Below, piece by piece: positions 44,964 to 54,260 of a stretch of 64,000 nt of DNA. Below the pieces are notes generated by a model. That model saw nothing but the letters and a program-made list of their open reading frames with translations. It was not told the origin of the DNA and made no database searches. The translations under genes were made by a program, and so were the position numbers. The stretch spans positions 62,001-126,000 of the forward strand of contig NZ_JAIKLE010000005.1 in NCBI RefSeq assembly GCF_022267315.1. Direction: 5' to 3'. Every line of letters starts with the position of its first letter. The first letter of the stretch is position 1. This DNA is from Maribellus maritimus. GTDB lineage: Bacteria; Bacteroidota; Bacteroidia; Bacteroidales; Prolixibacteraceae.

Positions 44964-46997
44964 TTGGACCAAACAGTACAAAAAATTCCCTTTCTCCGAT
45001 TGACCATTGCCCTGGCACTGGGGATAATCATTTGTGCGCAAGCTGCAATCCCGGCACTGCTAATTCTTCCTCTAGTAATTACGGTACTTTTTTTACTCAT
45101 TTTTCTTCATAAAAATTATTCATTTAACCGCCGAACCCTATTTGGCGTTTTAGTACACTTTCTATTTTTCTCTGTCGGCGTGCTTACTTTTCATTTGTAT
45201 AACAAAAAGCCAACATTTTATAAAGAGGGGAAATTTCTGGCAACCGTTTTTGAAACTCCTCAAGAAAGAGAAAATTCATATAAATCAGCACTTTTAATAC
45301 GCGCTTTTTCAAGCTCGGGAGATAACAAATACACTAAAACAAAAGAAAAAATTATTGTTTATTTTGAACCTGATAAAAGAATGTCATCACTCTCCCCCGG
45401 AGATCAAATCATCTTTTCTCAATCACCCCAAATAATCCAAAACAATGGAAATCCGTTTGAATTTGATTACAAAAGCTACCTCGCGAGAAAAAAAATCTAC
45501 CGACAAATTTATTTACCGTCTGACGAATGGACAAAAACCGACTTGAAACCAAAATTGTCGTTAATTATTCTTGCCGAAAAAACACGCGATAAACTGCTAA
45601 AAAAGTACAGGGAGCAAAACATCGGAGAAAACGAATTTGAGATCCTGTCAGCACTGACGCTTGGTTACAAACGGGAGCTCGACCCGGAAATTAAAAGAGT
45701 ATTCTCTTCAGCGGGTGCCATGCACGTACTTGCGGTGTCGGGTCTGCATGTTGGTATCATATACTGGGTTCTTATCACTTCTTTGGGTTTTATCAAACGA
45801 AAAAAAACGGGCCGCTTACTTTTTGCATTGCTTGCCATATTTTGCCTGTGGACATACGCTTTTGTTACCGGCCTGTCTCCATCGGTACTGAGAGCTACAA
45901 CGATGTTCTCCTTTTTTGTTATTGGCGATAGTATCAAACGCAAAGGAAATATATACAATTCCCTGGCTGCTTCTGCCCTGTTCCTGTTATTAATTAACCC
46001 GAATAATTTGTTCGAAGTTGGCTTTCAACTTTCCTTCTCTGCTGTTTTTGGCATTGTGTACCTTCAACCAAAAATAAGTGGATTACTTCCAATTAAATAT
46101 AAACTCCCTAACTATTTCTGGACACTTTTAACCGTATCTGTTGCAGCTCAAATTGCCACTTTCCCAATTTCTACCTTTTATTTCAACCAGTTTCCGAGCT
46201 ACTTTTTTATTTCGAACCTCTTTGTTATACCGGCGGTTTTTGTTTTAATTCCCCTGGGAATTTTGCTTCTTGTTTTTTCATCAGTTCCAATACTTTCAAA
46301 CAGTATCTCTTTCGCAATCAATTGGGTACTCAATAACATCTATTTTCTGCTTAAAGAAATTGAGAATTTACCATTTGCTGTTCAGAAAATTTCGTTCACA
46401 ACACCGGAACTTATTTTTGTTGTTACTATTTTAGTTTCATTCCTTTTAATCCTGAAAACGCCTCGCACGTTATATATCAAAATCACATTAATTTCAATTT
46501 TACTGCTTGTTTGCAATTCTCTGATTCAAAAAATTCAATCAAGAAACACAAATCAACTTATTGTATACAACAGTGCGGAGAATCTTATTTTGCAGCTTAT
46601 CTCCGGCAAATCAAACTATGTAATTTCAGACAACGAAATACACAACGAAGATTATGAAAAAACCTTTATTGAGAATACCACAGTAAAAATGAATCTGAAC
46701 CCGGCTCGTTATTTAAATCCAAACAAAACGTTTAAAAACGAAGAGTTATTTATCAAAAACGGACTTATATTCTTTAAAGGTAAAATTATTGCAGAAAACG
46801 AAAATGCAAATAAACTCCCTCCCAACATTATCGCCGACTTTGTCATAAATCCTGTTTATTTCACTAAAGAAAAACAAAACCACATCAACAAATCTTCAAT
46901 TATTATTACAAACAAAAGATTTATTCCAAAAAGCAATCCCTTTTCAAATCAAATTTTCAATGTAACAAAACAAGGTGCTTACCAAAAAAAATGGTAA
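44964..46997 (+). CDS. comEC: ComEC/Rec2-type DNA-uptake channel protein
   Basis: A 677-residue membrane protein. The start is TTG at 44964 (no ATG nearby gives the N-terminal helix PFLRLTIALALGIIICA). An N-terminal DUF4131-type region leads to the Competence core, with HVLAVSGLHVGIIYW, GLSPSVLRATTMFSFFV and the GFQLSFSAVFGI motif, which forms the channel moving ssDNA across the inner membrane. The C-terminal 150 residues lack a metallo-beta-lactamase HxHxDH motif, so the nuclease domain of Bacillus ComEC is absent or degenerate. That short form appears common in this phylum. Confidence 0.88.
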   Translation: MDQTVQKIPFLRLTIALALGIIICAQAAIPALLILPLVITVLFLLIFLHKNYSFNRRTLFGVLVHFLFFSVGVLTFHLYNKKPTFYKEGKFLATVFETPQERENSYKSALLIRAFSSSGDNKYTKTKEKIIVYFEPDKRMSSLSPGDQIIFSQSPQIIQNNGNPFEFDYKSYLARKKIYRQIYLPSDEWTKTDLKPKLSLIILAEKTRDKLLKKYREQNIGENEFEILSALTLGYKRELDPEIKRVFSSAGAMHVLAVSGLHVGIIYWVLITSLGFIKRKKTGRLLFALLAIFCLWTYAFVTGLSPSVLRATTMFSFFVIGDSIKRKGNIYNSLAASALFLLLINPNNLFEVGFQLSFSAVFGIVYLQPKISGLLPIKYKLPNYFWTLLTVSVAAQIATFPISTFYFNQFPSYFFISNLFVIPAVFVLIPLGILLLVFSSVPILSNSISFAINWVLNNIYFLLKEIENLPFAVQKISFTTPELIFVVTILVSFLLILKTPRTLYIKITLISILLLVCNSLIQKIQSRNTNQLIVYNSAENLILQLISGKSNYVISDNEIHNEDYEKTFIENTTVKMNLNPARYLNPNKTFKNEELFIKNGLIFFKGKIIAENENANKLPPNIIADFVINPVYFTKEKQNHINKSSIIITNKRFIPKSNPFSNQIFNVTKQGAYQKKW

Positions 46998-47182
46998 CTT
47001 TTCACATTAAAAGAATATTTTTTTATATAATATTCGTCCATTATTTTCTGGAAATTTAGAACTTAATGGTTTATTTTGTCGCGGATTAGAAAAAGACAGA
47101 AAAACAGACTCACAATCTGAAAAGAGATGGATAACAAAATAGTTTTTGGGAAGACTATTAAGATTGATAAAAAATTGAATTC

Positions 47183-48517
47183 ATGAAAGTTGTAATTGCA
47201 GGTGCCGGAGAGGTTGGAACTCATTTAGCAAGAATGTTAAGTAACGAAAACCACGACATTGTTCTGTTGGACGACTCACCCGAAAAATTATCTAAAATAA
47301 GCAGCGATGTCGATTTAATGACCGTTACTGGTTCCGCCCATTCCTTTCAGGATTTGAAACAAACAGGACTGGCCAAAGCCGATCTGTTTATCGCGGTTAC
47401 ACCTTTCGAGGAACGAAATGTTCTCGCCTGCTCAATGGCTTCCTACCTTGGAGTTGCAAGAACGATAGCAAGGATTAACAATTCAGAATATTTACAGGAA
47501 CGTTACCGTGCTAAACTCAACAACCTTGGAATTCACGAACTTATTTATCCTGAAAGTCTGGCTGCCAAAGAGATTGTTGCGTCGGTAAAACAAACCGGAA
47601 CCCGACAAATGATTGAATTCTCGAATGGAAAATTAATTTTACTCGGAATAAAAGTAAGAGAAGGTGCTAAAATTCTAAATAAAACTTTTGAGGAACTGTC
47701 GCAGGAAAATGATCATATCCTGGTAGTTGCCATAAACCGTGGAAACGAGACACTTATTCCTAAAGGTACCGATTTTATTAAAGATGGCGACATTGTATTT
47801 TTTATCACCACGCGAGCCGAACAACAGCATGTATTTGATCTAACCGCGAAAAAAACGTTCGACGTAAAAAACATTATGTTCCTTGGCGGAAGCCGGATTG
47901 CACAAAAAGCAGTTGAAAAGTTGGGCGACCAGTACCGGATAAAAATAATTGAAATTAACCGCGAAAAATGCGAAAAAATTGCCGACCGCTTTGAAAATGC
48001 ATTGGTAATTAATGGTGACGGTAGAAATCTGAATCTTCTCAAGGAAGAAGGAATTGAAAAAATGGATGCCTTTGTAGCCACAACCGGAAACTCGGAAACA
48101 AATATTTTAAACTGTCACCTTGCAAAATTCTTCGGAGTCAGAAGAACAGTTGCCGAGGTTGAGAACCTGGCTTTTATGGGGCTGGCAGAAAATATGGACA
48201 TTGGAACAATTGTAAATAAAAAACTGAATGCGGCAAGTTATATCTATCGTTTTACGTTAAATGCTGAAATTTCGAAAGTAAAATGTTTGACTGCATCCGA
48301 CGCCGAGGTTTTCGAATTTATTGCAAAACCCAATGCAAAAATTACCCAACGTGCCATCAAATTTCTGGATTTTCCTGATGAAGCAAAAATCGGTGGGATA
48401 ATCAGAGGAGACAAGGCTTTCATAGCCCACGGAGACAGCGAAATAAGGGAAGGCGATAAAGTAGTAGTATTTACACTCCCCTCCGGCATAAAAAAATTAG
48501 AGAAATTTTTTAAGTAG
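47183..48517 (+). CDS. trkA: Trk potassium-uptake regulatory subunit TrkA
   Basis: A 444-residue peripheral protein with two RCK units, each a TrkA_N Rossmann fold (IAGAGEVGTHLARML at the start; FLGGSRIAQKAVEKLG near 232) followed by TrkA_C. It gates the TrkH channel in response to nucleotides. trkH follows after 24 nt, forming a trkAH operon. Full length. Confidence 0.95.
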   Translation: MKVVIAGAGEVGTHLARMLSNENHDIVLLDDSPEKLSKISSDVDLMTVTGSAHSFQDLKQTGLAKADLFIAVTPFEERNVLACSMASYLGVARTIARINNSEYLQERYRAKLNNLGIHELIYPESLAAKEIVASVKQTGTRQMIEFSNGKLILLGIKVREGAKILNKTFEELSQENDHILVVAINRGNETLIPKGTDFIKDGDIVFFITTRAEQQHVFDLTAKKTFDVKNIMFLGGSRIAQKAVEKLGDQYRIKIIEINREKCEKIADRFENALVINGDGRNLNLLKEEGIEKMDAFVATTGNSETNILNCHLAKFFGVRRTVAEVENLAFMGLAENMDIGTIVNKKLNAASYIYRFTLNAEISKVKCLTASDAEVFEFIAKPNAKITQRAIKFLDFPDEAKIGGIIRGDKAFIAHGDSEIREGDKVVVFTLPSGIKKLEKFFK

Positions 48518-48541
48518 ATTTGGGAGAATTTTCGAAAACAA

Positions 48542-49987
48542 ATGAATTTAAAACTTATATTTCGTGTTCTTGGTTTTTTGTCTTTAGTTGAAGGAATTGC
48601 CATGTTACTTGCATTGGCTGTTTCAGTCATTTTCGGAGAACATGATATTACCGCTTTTATTATTTCTTCAGGAATATCGGTACTTACAGGCGGACTAATT
48701 CTTTTACTAACAAAAAATGCTTCCCGGGATATTGGAAAAAGAGAAGGTTTTATTATTGTTTCATTTGCCTGGATTATCTTCTCATTTTTTGGCAGCTTGC
48801 CTTACATACTTAGCGGCTCAATTCCAAACTTTACCAATGCTTTTTTTGAAACCATATCAGGTTTTACCACAACAGGCTCATCCATTTTAGCCGATATTGA
48901 AGCTTTGCCACATGGAATCTTATTCTGGAGAAGTTTAACCCAATGGCTTGGCGGTATGGGAATTATTGTTTTATCACTGGCCATATTACCTGTTTTTGGA
49001 ATTGGAGGAATGCAGCTTTTTATGGCAGAAGTTCCCGGGCCGACACCCGACAAAATTAGTCCCCGTATACGTCAAACAGCTAAAACACTTTGGATTATAT
49101 ACCTTGGTTTTACCGTTGCCGAAACAATTTTGCTTTGGGTTGGCGGAATGACGTTTTACGATGCAATCTGTCATTCATTTACAACAATGGCAACAGGTGG
49201 TTTTTCAACGAAACAAGCCAGCATTGCACATTGGAGTTCTCCTTTTATACAATATGTCATTATTCTTTTTATGTTCTTTGCCGGAACAAATTTCACATTG
49301 TCATATATCGCTTTAAAAGGAAGAGTAGGTAGAGTGCTGAAAGATGAAGAATTTAAATATTACAGTCTTTTTATCCTGGGATTTACTGCTGTTATTTTTT
49401 TAGGATTGGTGTTAACCTCTTCCTTAGGTGTAGAACAGGCGTTCAGAGATGCTCTTTTTCAAGTGGTTTCAATAATTACTACCACAGGTTTTGCCACATC
49501 CGATTACCTACTTTGGCCTCCGATACTTACCATTCTGATCTTTGTTTTGTTCTTTTTTGGAGGGTCGGCGGGTTCGACAGGCGGAGGAATAAAAATAATG
49601 CGTATTGTAATATTGTTTAAAAACAGTTATTATGAACTGCGCAGAATGATTCATCCGAAAGCTGTCATACCCGTAAAGTTTAACAAGCATTCCGTAGATG
49701 CCAAAATTGTTACTAATGTTCTGGCGTTTTTTATGTTATACTTTATTATTTTCGGCTTTAGTGTGGTAATCTTTACATTTATCGAACCCGATCTGGATTC
49801 AGCAATGGGAGCAGTTGCTACATGTTTGGGAAATATCGGGCCTGGTCTGGGACGTGTTGGTCCGGCAGAAAATTTTGCTCATGTTGCCCCTGCCGGTAAA
49901 TGGTTTCTCTCTTTTTTAATGCTTCTTGGAAGATTGGAATTGTTTACTGTTTTGGTTTTATTCTCACCCACTTTCTGGAAGGAATAA
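48542..49987 (+). CDS. trkH: Trk potassium-uptake channel subunit TrkH
   Basis: A 481-residue membrane protein of the TrkH/KtrB type with about ten helices and four pore loops: SGFTTTGSSI, ATGGFSTKQA, TTTGFATSDY and CLGNIGPGLG. These selectivity-filter-like glycines are all present. Partner of TrkA directly upstream. It ends 19 nt before a convergent gene. Confidence 0.95.
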   Translation: MNLKLIFRVLGFLSLVEGIAMLLALAVSVIFGEHDITAFIISSGISVLTGGLILLLTKNASRDIGKREGFIIVSFAWIIFSFFGSLPYILSGSIPNFTNAFFETISGFTTTGSSILADIEALPHGILFWRSLTQWLGGMGIIVLSLAILPVFGIGGMQLFMAEVPGPTPDKISPRIRQTAKTLWIIYLGFTVAETILLWVGGMTFYDAICHSFTTMATGGFSTKQASIAHWSSPFIQYVIILFMFFAGTNFTLSYIALKGRVGRVLKDEEFKYYSLFILGFTAVIFLGLVLTSSLGVEQAFRDALFQVVSIITTTGFATSDYLLWPPILTILIFVLFFFGGSAGSTGGGIKIMRIVILFKNSYYELRRMIHPKAVIPVKFNKHSVDAKIVTNVLAFFMLYFIIFGFSVVIFTFIEPDLDSAMGAVATCLGNIGPGLGRVGPAENFAHVAPAGKWFLSFLMLLGRLELFTVLVLFSPTFWKE

Positions 49988-50006
49988 AAATTATCGCAGA
50001 ATATCT

Positions 50007-50621
50007 TCAGAACTCCAAAACACCTTTCCCTTCACGTAAAATTACAAGTTCGTTTTGTGAACAATCAACAATAGTAGAAGGCACCAACTCTCCATACCCA
50101 CCATCTATTACTGCATCAACCATGTCTTTGTATTTTTCGTAAATAAGTTCCGGATCGGTTGTGTATTCCAAAATCTCATCCTCATCGTAAATAGAGGTCG
50201 AAACAATCGGATTGCCCAGTTCGCTTACTATTTCATGAATAATATTATTAGCGGGAACCCTGATTCCAACTGTCTTTTTCTTTCCTTTAAAATATTTTGG
50301 TACGTTATTATTGGCTTCAAGAATAAATGTAAAAGGACCGGGAAGATTTTTTTTCATCAATTTGAAAACAGTATTGGAAATTGGTCTTGTGTAATCAGAT
50401 AAATGACTCAGGTCACTGCAAATAAATGAAAAGTTAGCCTTTTCAATTTTAACACCTTTTATCCGTGCTACTTTTTCAACCGCCTTATTGTTTGTAATAT
50501 CACAGCCTAATCCGTACACCGTGTCTGTTGGGTATATAATAAGCCCTCCTTCGCGCAAAATATCCACAATTTTTCGCACTTCCCTCTGATTTGGATTTTC
50601 ATTATATAATTTTACAAACAT
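50007..50621 (-). CDS. YrdC/YciO-domain protein (threonylcarbamoyl-AMP synthase family)
   Basis: A 204-residue YrdC-fold protein with GLIIYPTDTVYGLGCD and the PIVSTSIYDED segment. TsaC/Sua5 members make threonylcarbamoyl-AMP for t6A37 tRNA modification. The middle of this protein (RIKGVKIEKANFSFICSDLSHLS) looks closer to the YciO subgroup, whose function is less certain, so a symbol is withheld. A second YrdC protein elsewhere in the genome would settle it. Convergent with trkH. Confidence 0.88.
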   Translation of the reverse strand: MFVKLYNENPNQREVRKIVDILREGGLIIYPTDTVYGLGCDITNNKAVEKVARIKGVKIEKANFSFICSDLSHLSDYTRPISNTVFKLMKKNLPGPFTFILEANNNVPKYFKGKKKTVGIRVPANNIIHEIVSELGNPIVSTSIYDEDEILEYTTDPELIYEKYKDMVDAVIDGGYGELVPSTIVDCSQNELVILREGKGVLEF

Positions 50622-50680
50622 GCTTTTTATTGATCTGAAAATATTATGACCACACGAAACAATTCACCCAGCAGTTTTCC

Positions 50681-50688
50681 TAAATTTG
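50681..50688 (+). promoter_or_regulatory. -7 box upstream of mnmD
   Basis: TAAATTTG is an exact TAnnTTTG match, 57 nt before the mnmD ATG. No clear -33 box. A small hairpin (AAGGC/GCCTT at about 50720-50736) lies in the leader. Confidence 0.5.
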
Positions 50689-50745
50689 CCGCGTAAAAAT
50701 AATTTTTTTGTACGAATTCAAGGCTAAATTCGCCTTTTAATAAAA

Positions 50746-51414
50746 ATGAAACACCAAATAATACAAACTGCTGATGGCTCAAAAACTATATATATTCCGG
50801 GCATGGACGAGCAGTACCATTCTGTAAATGGAGCACTTACAGAGTCAAATTACGTCTATATTGAAAAAGGCTACTCTTTTTGTAAAAAAGAATCTCCCGT
50901 GGTTTTTGAAGTTGGTTTTGGTACCGGATTAAATTGTATTTTAACTGCTCTTGAAGCAGAAAGGCAAAAAAAAATGACCTACTATTACAGTATTGATAAT
51001 TTTCCGTTGGACAAACTTACTTTGGAGCAACTAGACCACGAATCCTTATTTTCAGAAAAAGAAAAAGCCATTTTCAAAAAAATACACTCCTGCAAGTGGA
51101 ATAAATTAATCCCTGTTTCAGAATATTTTTACCTGAATAAGATACACTCAGATATCCGGGAATTTGATTTGTCTCTGCTTAAAAAATTTGATGTGGTCTA
51201 TTTTGATGCATTTGGCCCCGACAAGCAACCTGAAATGTGGACCCAACAAATATTTGATCCCATTTATCGCCAGTGTTCGGAAGGAGCCATTCTTGTAACC
51301 TACAGTGCAAAAGGCGAAATAAGGCGGAATTTAGCTCAAATTGGTTACGTAATGGAAAGGCTTCCCGGCCCACCAGGGAAAAAACAAATGCTACGCGGAA
51401 TAAAAAAAGATTAA
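50746..51414 (+). CDS. mnmD: MnmD tRNA (5-methylaminomethyl-2-thiouridine)-methyltransferase
   Basis: A 222-residue SAM-dependent methyltransferase of the MnmC-N type, without the C-terminal oxidoreductase domain. SAM motif FEVGFGTGLN (54-63), and the VVYFDAFGPDKQPEMW segment is diagnostic. It performs the last methylation of mnm5s2U at tRNA wobble position 34. Its proximity to the YrdC-domain gene (another tRNA-modification family) is suggestive only. Followed by an FKBP gene with its own -7-like box (TATCTTCG, 51440-51447). Confidence 0.9.
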   Translation: MKHQIIQTADGSKTIYIPGMDEQYHSVNGALTESNYVYIEKGYSFCKKESPVVFEVGFGTGLNCILTALEAERQKKMTYYYSIDNFPLDKLTLEQLDHESLFSEKEKAIFKKIHSCKWNKLIPVSEYFYLNKIHSDIREFDLSLLKKFDVVYFDAFGPDKQPEMWTQQIFDPIYRQCSEGAILVTYSAKGEIRRNLAQIGYVMERLPGPPGKKQMLRGIKKD

Positions 51415-51475
51415 AAGTTTAATTGCCAAAAAATTACGTTATCTTCGCAACTCTTAAACAAAAAAAGGAATTTTA

Positions 51476-52087
51476 ATGACAGAAAAAAAGATTAAAGGAG
51501 AATTAGAACAGTTTAGTTATGCGTTAGGAATGAGTGTTGCCGGGAACCTGATCAATTCAGGGGTAACCACCATTAATCCGGAAATATTTTTAGAAGCTTT
51601 AAAAGATACTTTTTCGGGTGATGAGCCCAAATTAACGGTTGAAGAAGCCAACCATATTCTTGAAAATTTTATGGCTCAAACCGGCCAGGAACAAGGAAGC
51701 GAAAACCTTGAAAAAGGGAAGCAATTTTTGGCTGAGAACGCGAAAGAAAATGGAGTAACAGAACTGCCAAGCGGACTACAGTATAAAATTCTAAATGAAG
51801 GAGCAGGAGATATTCCAACTGCAAAAGACCAGGTAAAATGTCACTACCACGGAACACTTATTGACGGAACGGTTTTCGACAGTTCGGTTCAGAGAGGACA
51901 ACCAGCTGTTTTCCCCGTTAACGGTGTAATAAAAGGCTGGGTTGAAGCACTTCAGTTGATGTCAACAGGTTCCAAATGGCGTCTTTTTATTCCTCCCTCG
52001 CTGGCATACGGAGAAAGAGGTGCTGGTGGTGCAATCGGTCCTAATGCTACCTTGATTTTTGATGTTGAACTATTGGAAATCGTTTAA
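51476..52087 (+). CDS. FKBP-type peptidyl-prolyl isomerase, cytoplasmic form
   Basis: A 203-residue protein without a signal peptide. An N-terminal dimerisation domain (FKBP_N-like, about 10-90) precedes the isomerase domain (about 95-203) with GTLIDGTVFDSS, the GVIKGWVEALQLM strand and SLAYGERGAGG. It is followed after 13 nt by a second FKBP gene with a lipoprotein signal. The two proteins are colinear and clearly a tandem duplication: one copy in the cytoplasm, one exported. Confidence 0.93.
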   Translation: MTEKKIKGELEQFSYALGMSVAGNLINSGVTTINPEIFLEALKDTFSGDEPKLTVEEANHILENFMAQTGQEQGSENLEKGKQFLAENAKENGVTELPSGLQYKILNEGAGDIPTAKDQVKCHYHGTLIDGTVFDSSVQRGQPAVFPVNGVIKGWVEALQLMSTGSKWRLFIPPSLAYGERGAGGAIGPNATLIFDVELLEIV

Positions 52088-52100
52088 TTTAATGATAATC

Positions 52101-52805
52101 ATGAGAAACAAAATTATTTATCTTTTGGCAATTGTATTGGGAATTGCCGGAACATCTTGTCAGCAAAACGGGGCTGTACAAAATGCAAAACTGGAAACCT
52201 CGGCAGATTCAGCAAGTTATGCTATTGGCTTTTTGGTTGGTGCAAACAACAAACAACAACTAAAATCAGCACCTGGTGGCGACGAAATGAACATTGAAAC
52301 AATGGCTGCAGCCTTTCGTACAGCTTCTCTTGGTGAAGAAGGTGTGATAACTGAAGAAGAGGCAAATGAAATTGTTCGTAAGTTTTTTACGTCAGCCGGA
52401 GAAAAAGAAGCTCAGTCAAATCTGGAAGAAGGATATGCATTTCTGGAACAAAATAAATCACGCGAAGGTGTGCAAGTAACTGAAAGTGGACTCCAATATG
52501 AAGTTTTAACAGAAGGAACAGGAGACAAACCAGCTGCAGAAGATCAGGTACGTGTTCATTATCACGGAACGCTTATCGATGGAACTGTTTTTGACAGCTC
52601 TGTTGAACGTGGAGAACCCACTGTTTTCAGAGTAAATCAGGTAATTCCGGGATGGACTGAAGCCCTTCAATTGATGTCTGTTGGCTCAAAATGGAAAATA
52701 TATATTCCTGCCAGCCTTGCATACGGAGAACGTGGTGCCGGTGCTGACATCGGTCCGAATTCAACATTGATTTTCGAAGTAGAATTACTTGAAATAGTAA
52801 AATAA
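52101..52805 (+). CDS. FKBP-type peptidyl-prolyl isomerase, lipoprotein form
   Basis: The start is placed at ATG 52101 (MRNKIIYLLAIVLGIAGTSC, lipobox Cys20); an upstream ATG at 52059 would overlap the previous gene and lack a signal. A 234-residue protein with the same FKBP_N plus FKBP_C architecture as its neighbour (GTLIDGTVFDSS, PGWTEALQLM, SLAYGERGAG). Expected to fold proteins in the periplasm or at the outer membrane. Same transcript as the cytoplasmic copy, ended by a terminator. Confidence 0.92.
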   Translation: MRNKIIYLLAIVLGIAGTSCQQNGAVQNAKLETSADSASYAIGFLVGANNKQQLKSAPGGDEMNIETMAAAFRTASLGEEGVITEEEANEIVRKFFTSAGEKEAQSNLEEGYAFLEQNKSREGVQVTESGLQYEVLTEGTGDKPAAEDQVRVHYHGTLIDGTVFDSSVERGEPTVFRVNQVIPGWTEALQLMSVGSKWKIYIPASLAYGERGAGADIGPNSTLIFEVELLEIVK

Positions 52806-52829
52806 GAAACGTTAATTTCTTTTGAATAA

Positions 52830-52869
52830 AAACCCTTTGTAATATTTTTTTGCAAAGGGTTTCTTTTTT
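52830..52869 (+). terminator. Terminator after the FKBP pair
   Basis: AACCCTTTG, an 11-13 nt loop rich in T, CAAAGGGTT, then TTCTTTTTT. The stem begins 25 nt past the FKBP stop, and the following gene starts 12 nt after the T-run. Confidence 0.8.
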
Positions 52870-52880
52870 ATTTTCGCTTT

Positions 52881-53249
52881 ATGAGTTTACAGGTAAAAGG
52901 AAAAGTCCAACAGATATTAAAGGCCGAATCGGGTGTAAGCCGTGCAGGCAAAGAGTGGAAAAAACAAGAGTTTGTAATCGAAACCGACGAACAATTCCCA
53001 AAGAAAATCTGCTTCACACTTTTTAACGATAAAACTTCATTAATTGAAGGACTGTCGACAGGTGAAGAAATTGAAGTTTCGTTTAATGTTGAATCGAGGG
53101 AATATAACGGCAGGTGGTTTCACAACATTAATGCTTGGAAAATTGAAAAACCGGCTTCAGAGAATCTACCGGAACCGCCGCCGGAATTCTCTGTTGGAGA
53201 TATTCCTCCGGAACCGGCAGATGACGAAACAAATGATTTGCCTTTTTAA
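52881..53249 (+). CDS. DUF3127 protein with an SSB-like acidic tail
   Basis: A 122-residue protein of the DUF3127 family, found mainly in Bacteroidota. The first 90 residues form an OB-like beta domain (VKGKVQQILKAESGVSRAGKEW, then FNVESREYNGRWFHNINAW). A proline-rich linker then leads to the tip DDETNDLPF, which copies the DDDIPF tail by which SSB recruits RecQ, PriA and other repair proteins. A role in DNA replication or repair is therefore likely; the family has no established function. Single gene between two terminators. Confidence 0.88.
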   Translation: MSLQVKGKVQQILKAESGVSRAGKEWKKQEFVIETDEQFPKKICFTLFNDKTSLIEGLSTGEEIEVSFNVESREYNGRWFHNINAWKIEKPASENLPEPPPEFSVGDIPPEPADDETNDLPF

Positions 53250-53279
53250 AACCGATTGAGTTAATCGCACACTAAGATG

Positions 53280-53315
53280 GCCATTTGCTTTTTTCTAATC
53301 AGCAAATGGCTTTTT
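53280..53315 (+). terminator. Convergent terminator between DUF3127 and yaaA
   Basis: GCCATTTGCT (53280-53289), 11-nt loop, AGCAAATGGC (53301-53310), TTTTT. A perfect 10-bp stem reaching the stop of the convergent yaaA gene, so it serves the plus strand. Confidence 0.88.
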
Positions 53316-54087
53316 ATTCCTTATCCCGTGTAAAAACCGGGGTTCCGGGTTTCGATAAATCAGAATTAAATAGGTACCCCTCGTAATCAAATGCCTGCAG
53401 GTTTTCAGGTTCAGTAATATCGTTATCCAGAATAAAACGAGTCATAAGTCCGCGGGCTTTCTTTGCAAAAAACGAAATCATTTTATACTGCCCGTTTTTT
53501 AAATCTTTAAATTCAGGAGTAATAATTTTCGCTTTCAGTTTCTTCTTGTCAATACTTTTAAAATATTCGTTTGAAGCAAGATTTATTAAAAAATCAGTTC
53601 CCGACTCAGCAACGGCTTCATTTATTTTCCTGGTAATAATAGGATTCCAAAAAGAGTACAAATCATCTGATTTATAATATTTTAATTTGGTCCCCATTTC
53701 CAAACGATAGGCCTGAATTAAATCCAACGGTTTTAAAACTCCATATAATCCTGAGAGTATTCGCATTCGTTTTTGCGCCAATTCCAATTTTTCTTCAGAG
53801 AGTGTGGCTGCACTCAGCCCTTGATAAACATCGCCATTAAAAGCAAGTACCGCCTGTTTAGCGTTTTCAGTATTAAACGGGAGAATCCAATTTTGATAAC
53901 GTTCATAATTCAATTCACCCAAATCTTTCGAAATATTCATTAATTTGGATAATTGCCCGGGACTCATTTTTTTTAGTTTCCCGATTAATTTTTCAGATTG
54001 CTCCAAAAGTTCGGGTATACTATAATTCGCAACCGTGGCAGGTGTTTCAAAATTCAATGATTTTGCCGGTGATACAACTATTAACAT
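53314..54087 (-). CDS. yaaA: Peroxide stress protein YaaA (DUF328)
   Basis: The start is placed at the ATG at 54085-54087 (MLIVVSPAKSLNFE), which fits the family's normal N-terminus. A 257-residue protein with the AFNGDVYQGL segment, SGLYGVLKPLDLIQAYRLEMG, the conserved NLASNEYFKSI and VISFFAKKARG-like C-terminal motif. In E. coli YaaA lowers free iron under H2O2 stress and binds DNA. It sits near other peroxide genes only in a broad sense (Gpx/OhrR are 6 kb away). Confidence 0.92.
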   Translation of the reverse strand: MLIVVSPAKSLNFETPATVANYSIPELLEQSEKLIGKLKKMSPGQLSKLMNISKDLGELNYERYQNWILPFNTENAKQAVLAFNGDVYQGLSAATLSEEKLELAQKRMRILSGLYGVLKPLDLIQAYRLEMGTKLKYYKSDDLYSFWNPIITRKINEAVAESGTDFLINLASNEYFKSIDKKKLKAKIITPEFKDLKNGQYKMISFFAKKARGLMTRFILDNDITEPENLQAFDYEGYLFNSDLSKPGTPVFTRDKE

Positions 54088-54260
54088 GACTTTTTCTGAT
54101 TTTTTTATGTTTATCAAAAATAACAGAAAAAGTGCAGATTAGTTTACAAAAACAGTTACAAACCAAACAAAATATAATGCCACAGCGTTCCCGACAAAGA
54201 ATCCTAAATAATCGAAAAACTTTCTCCTTTAATTGAAAATAAAACCAGAATAAAAATGGC

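Noticed and set aside
50720-50736. AAGGC/GCCTT hairpin before mnmD as a riboswitch
   Set aside because: The stem is 5 bp, with no ligand-binding core; a chance hairpin or weak leader structure is more likely.
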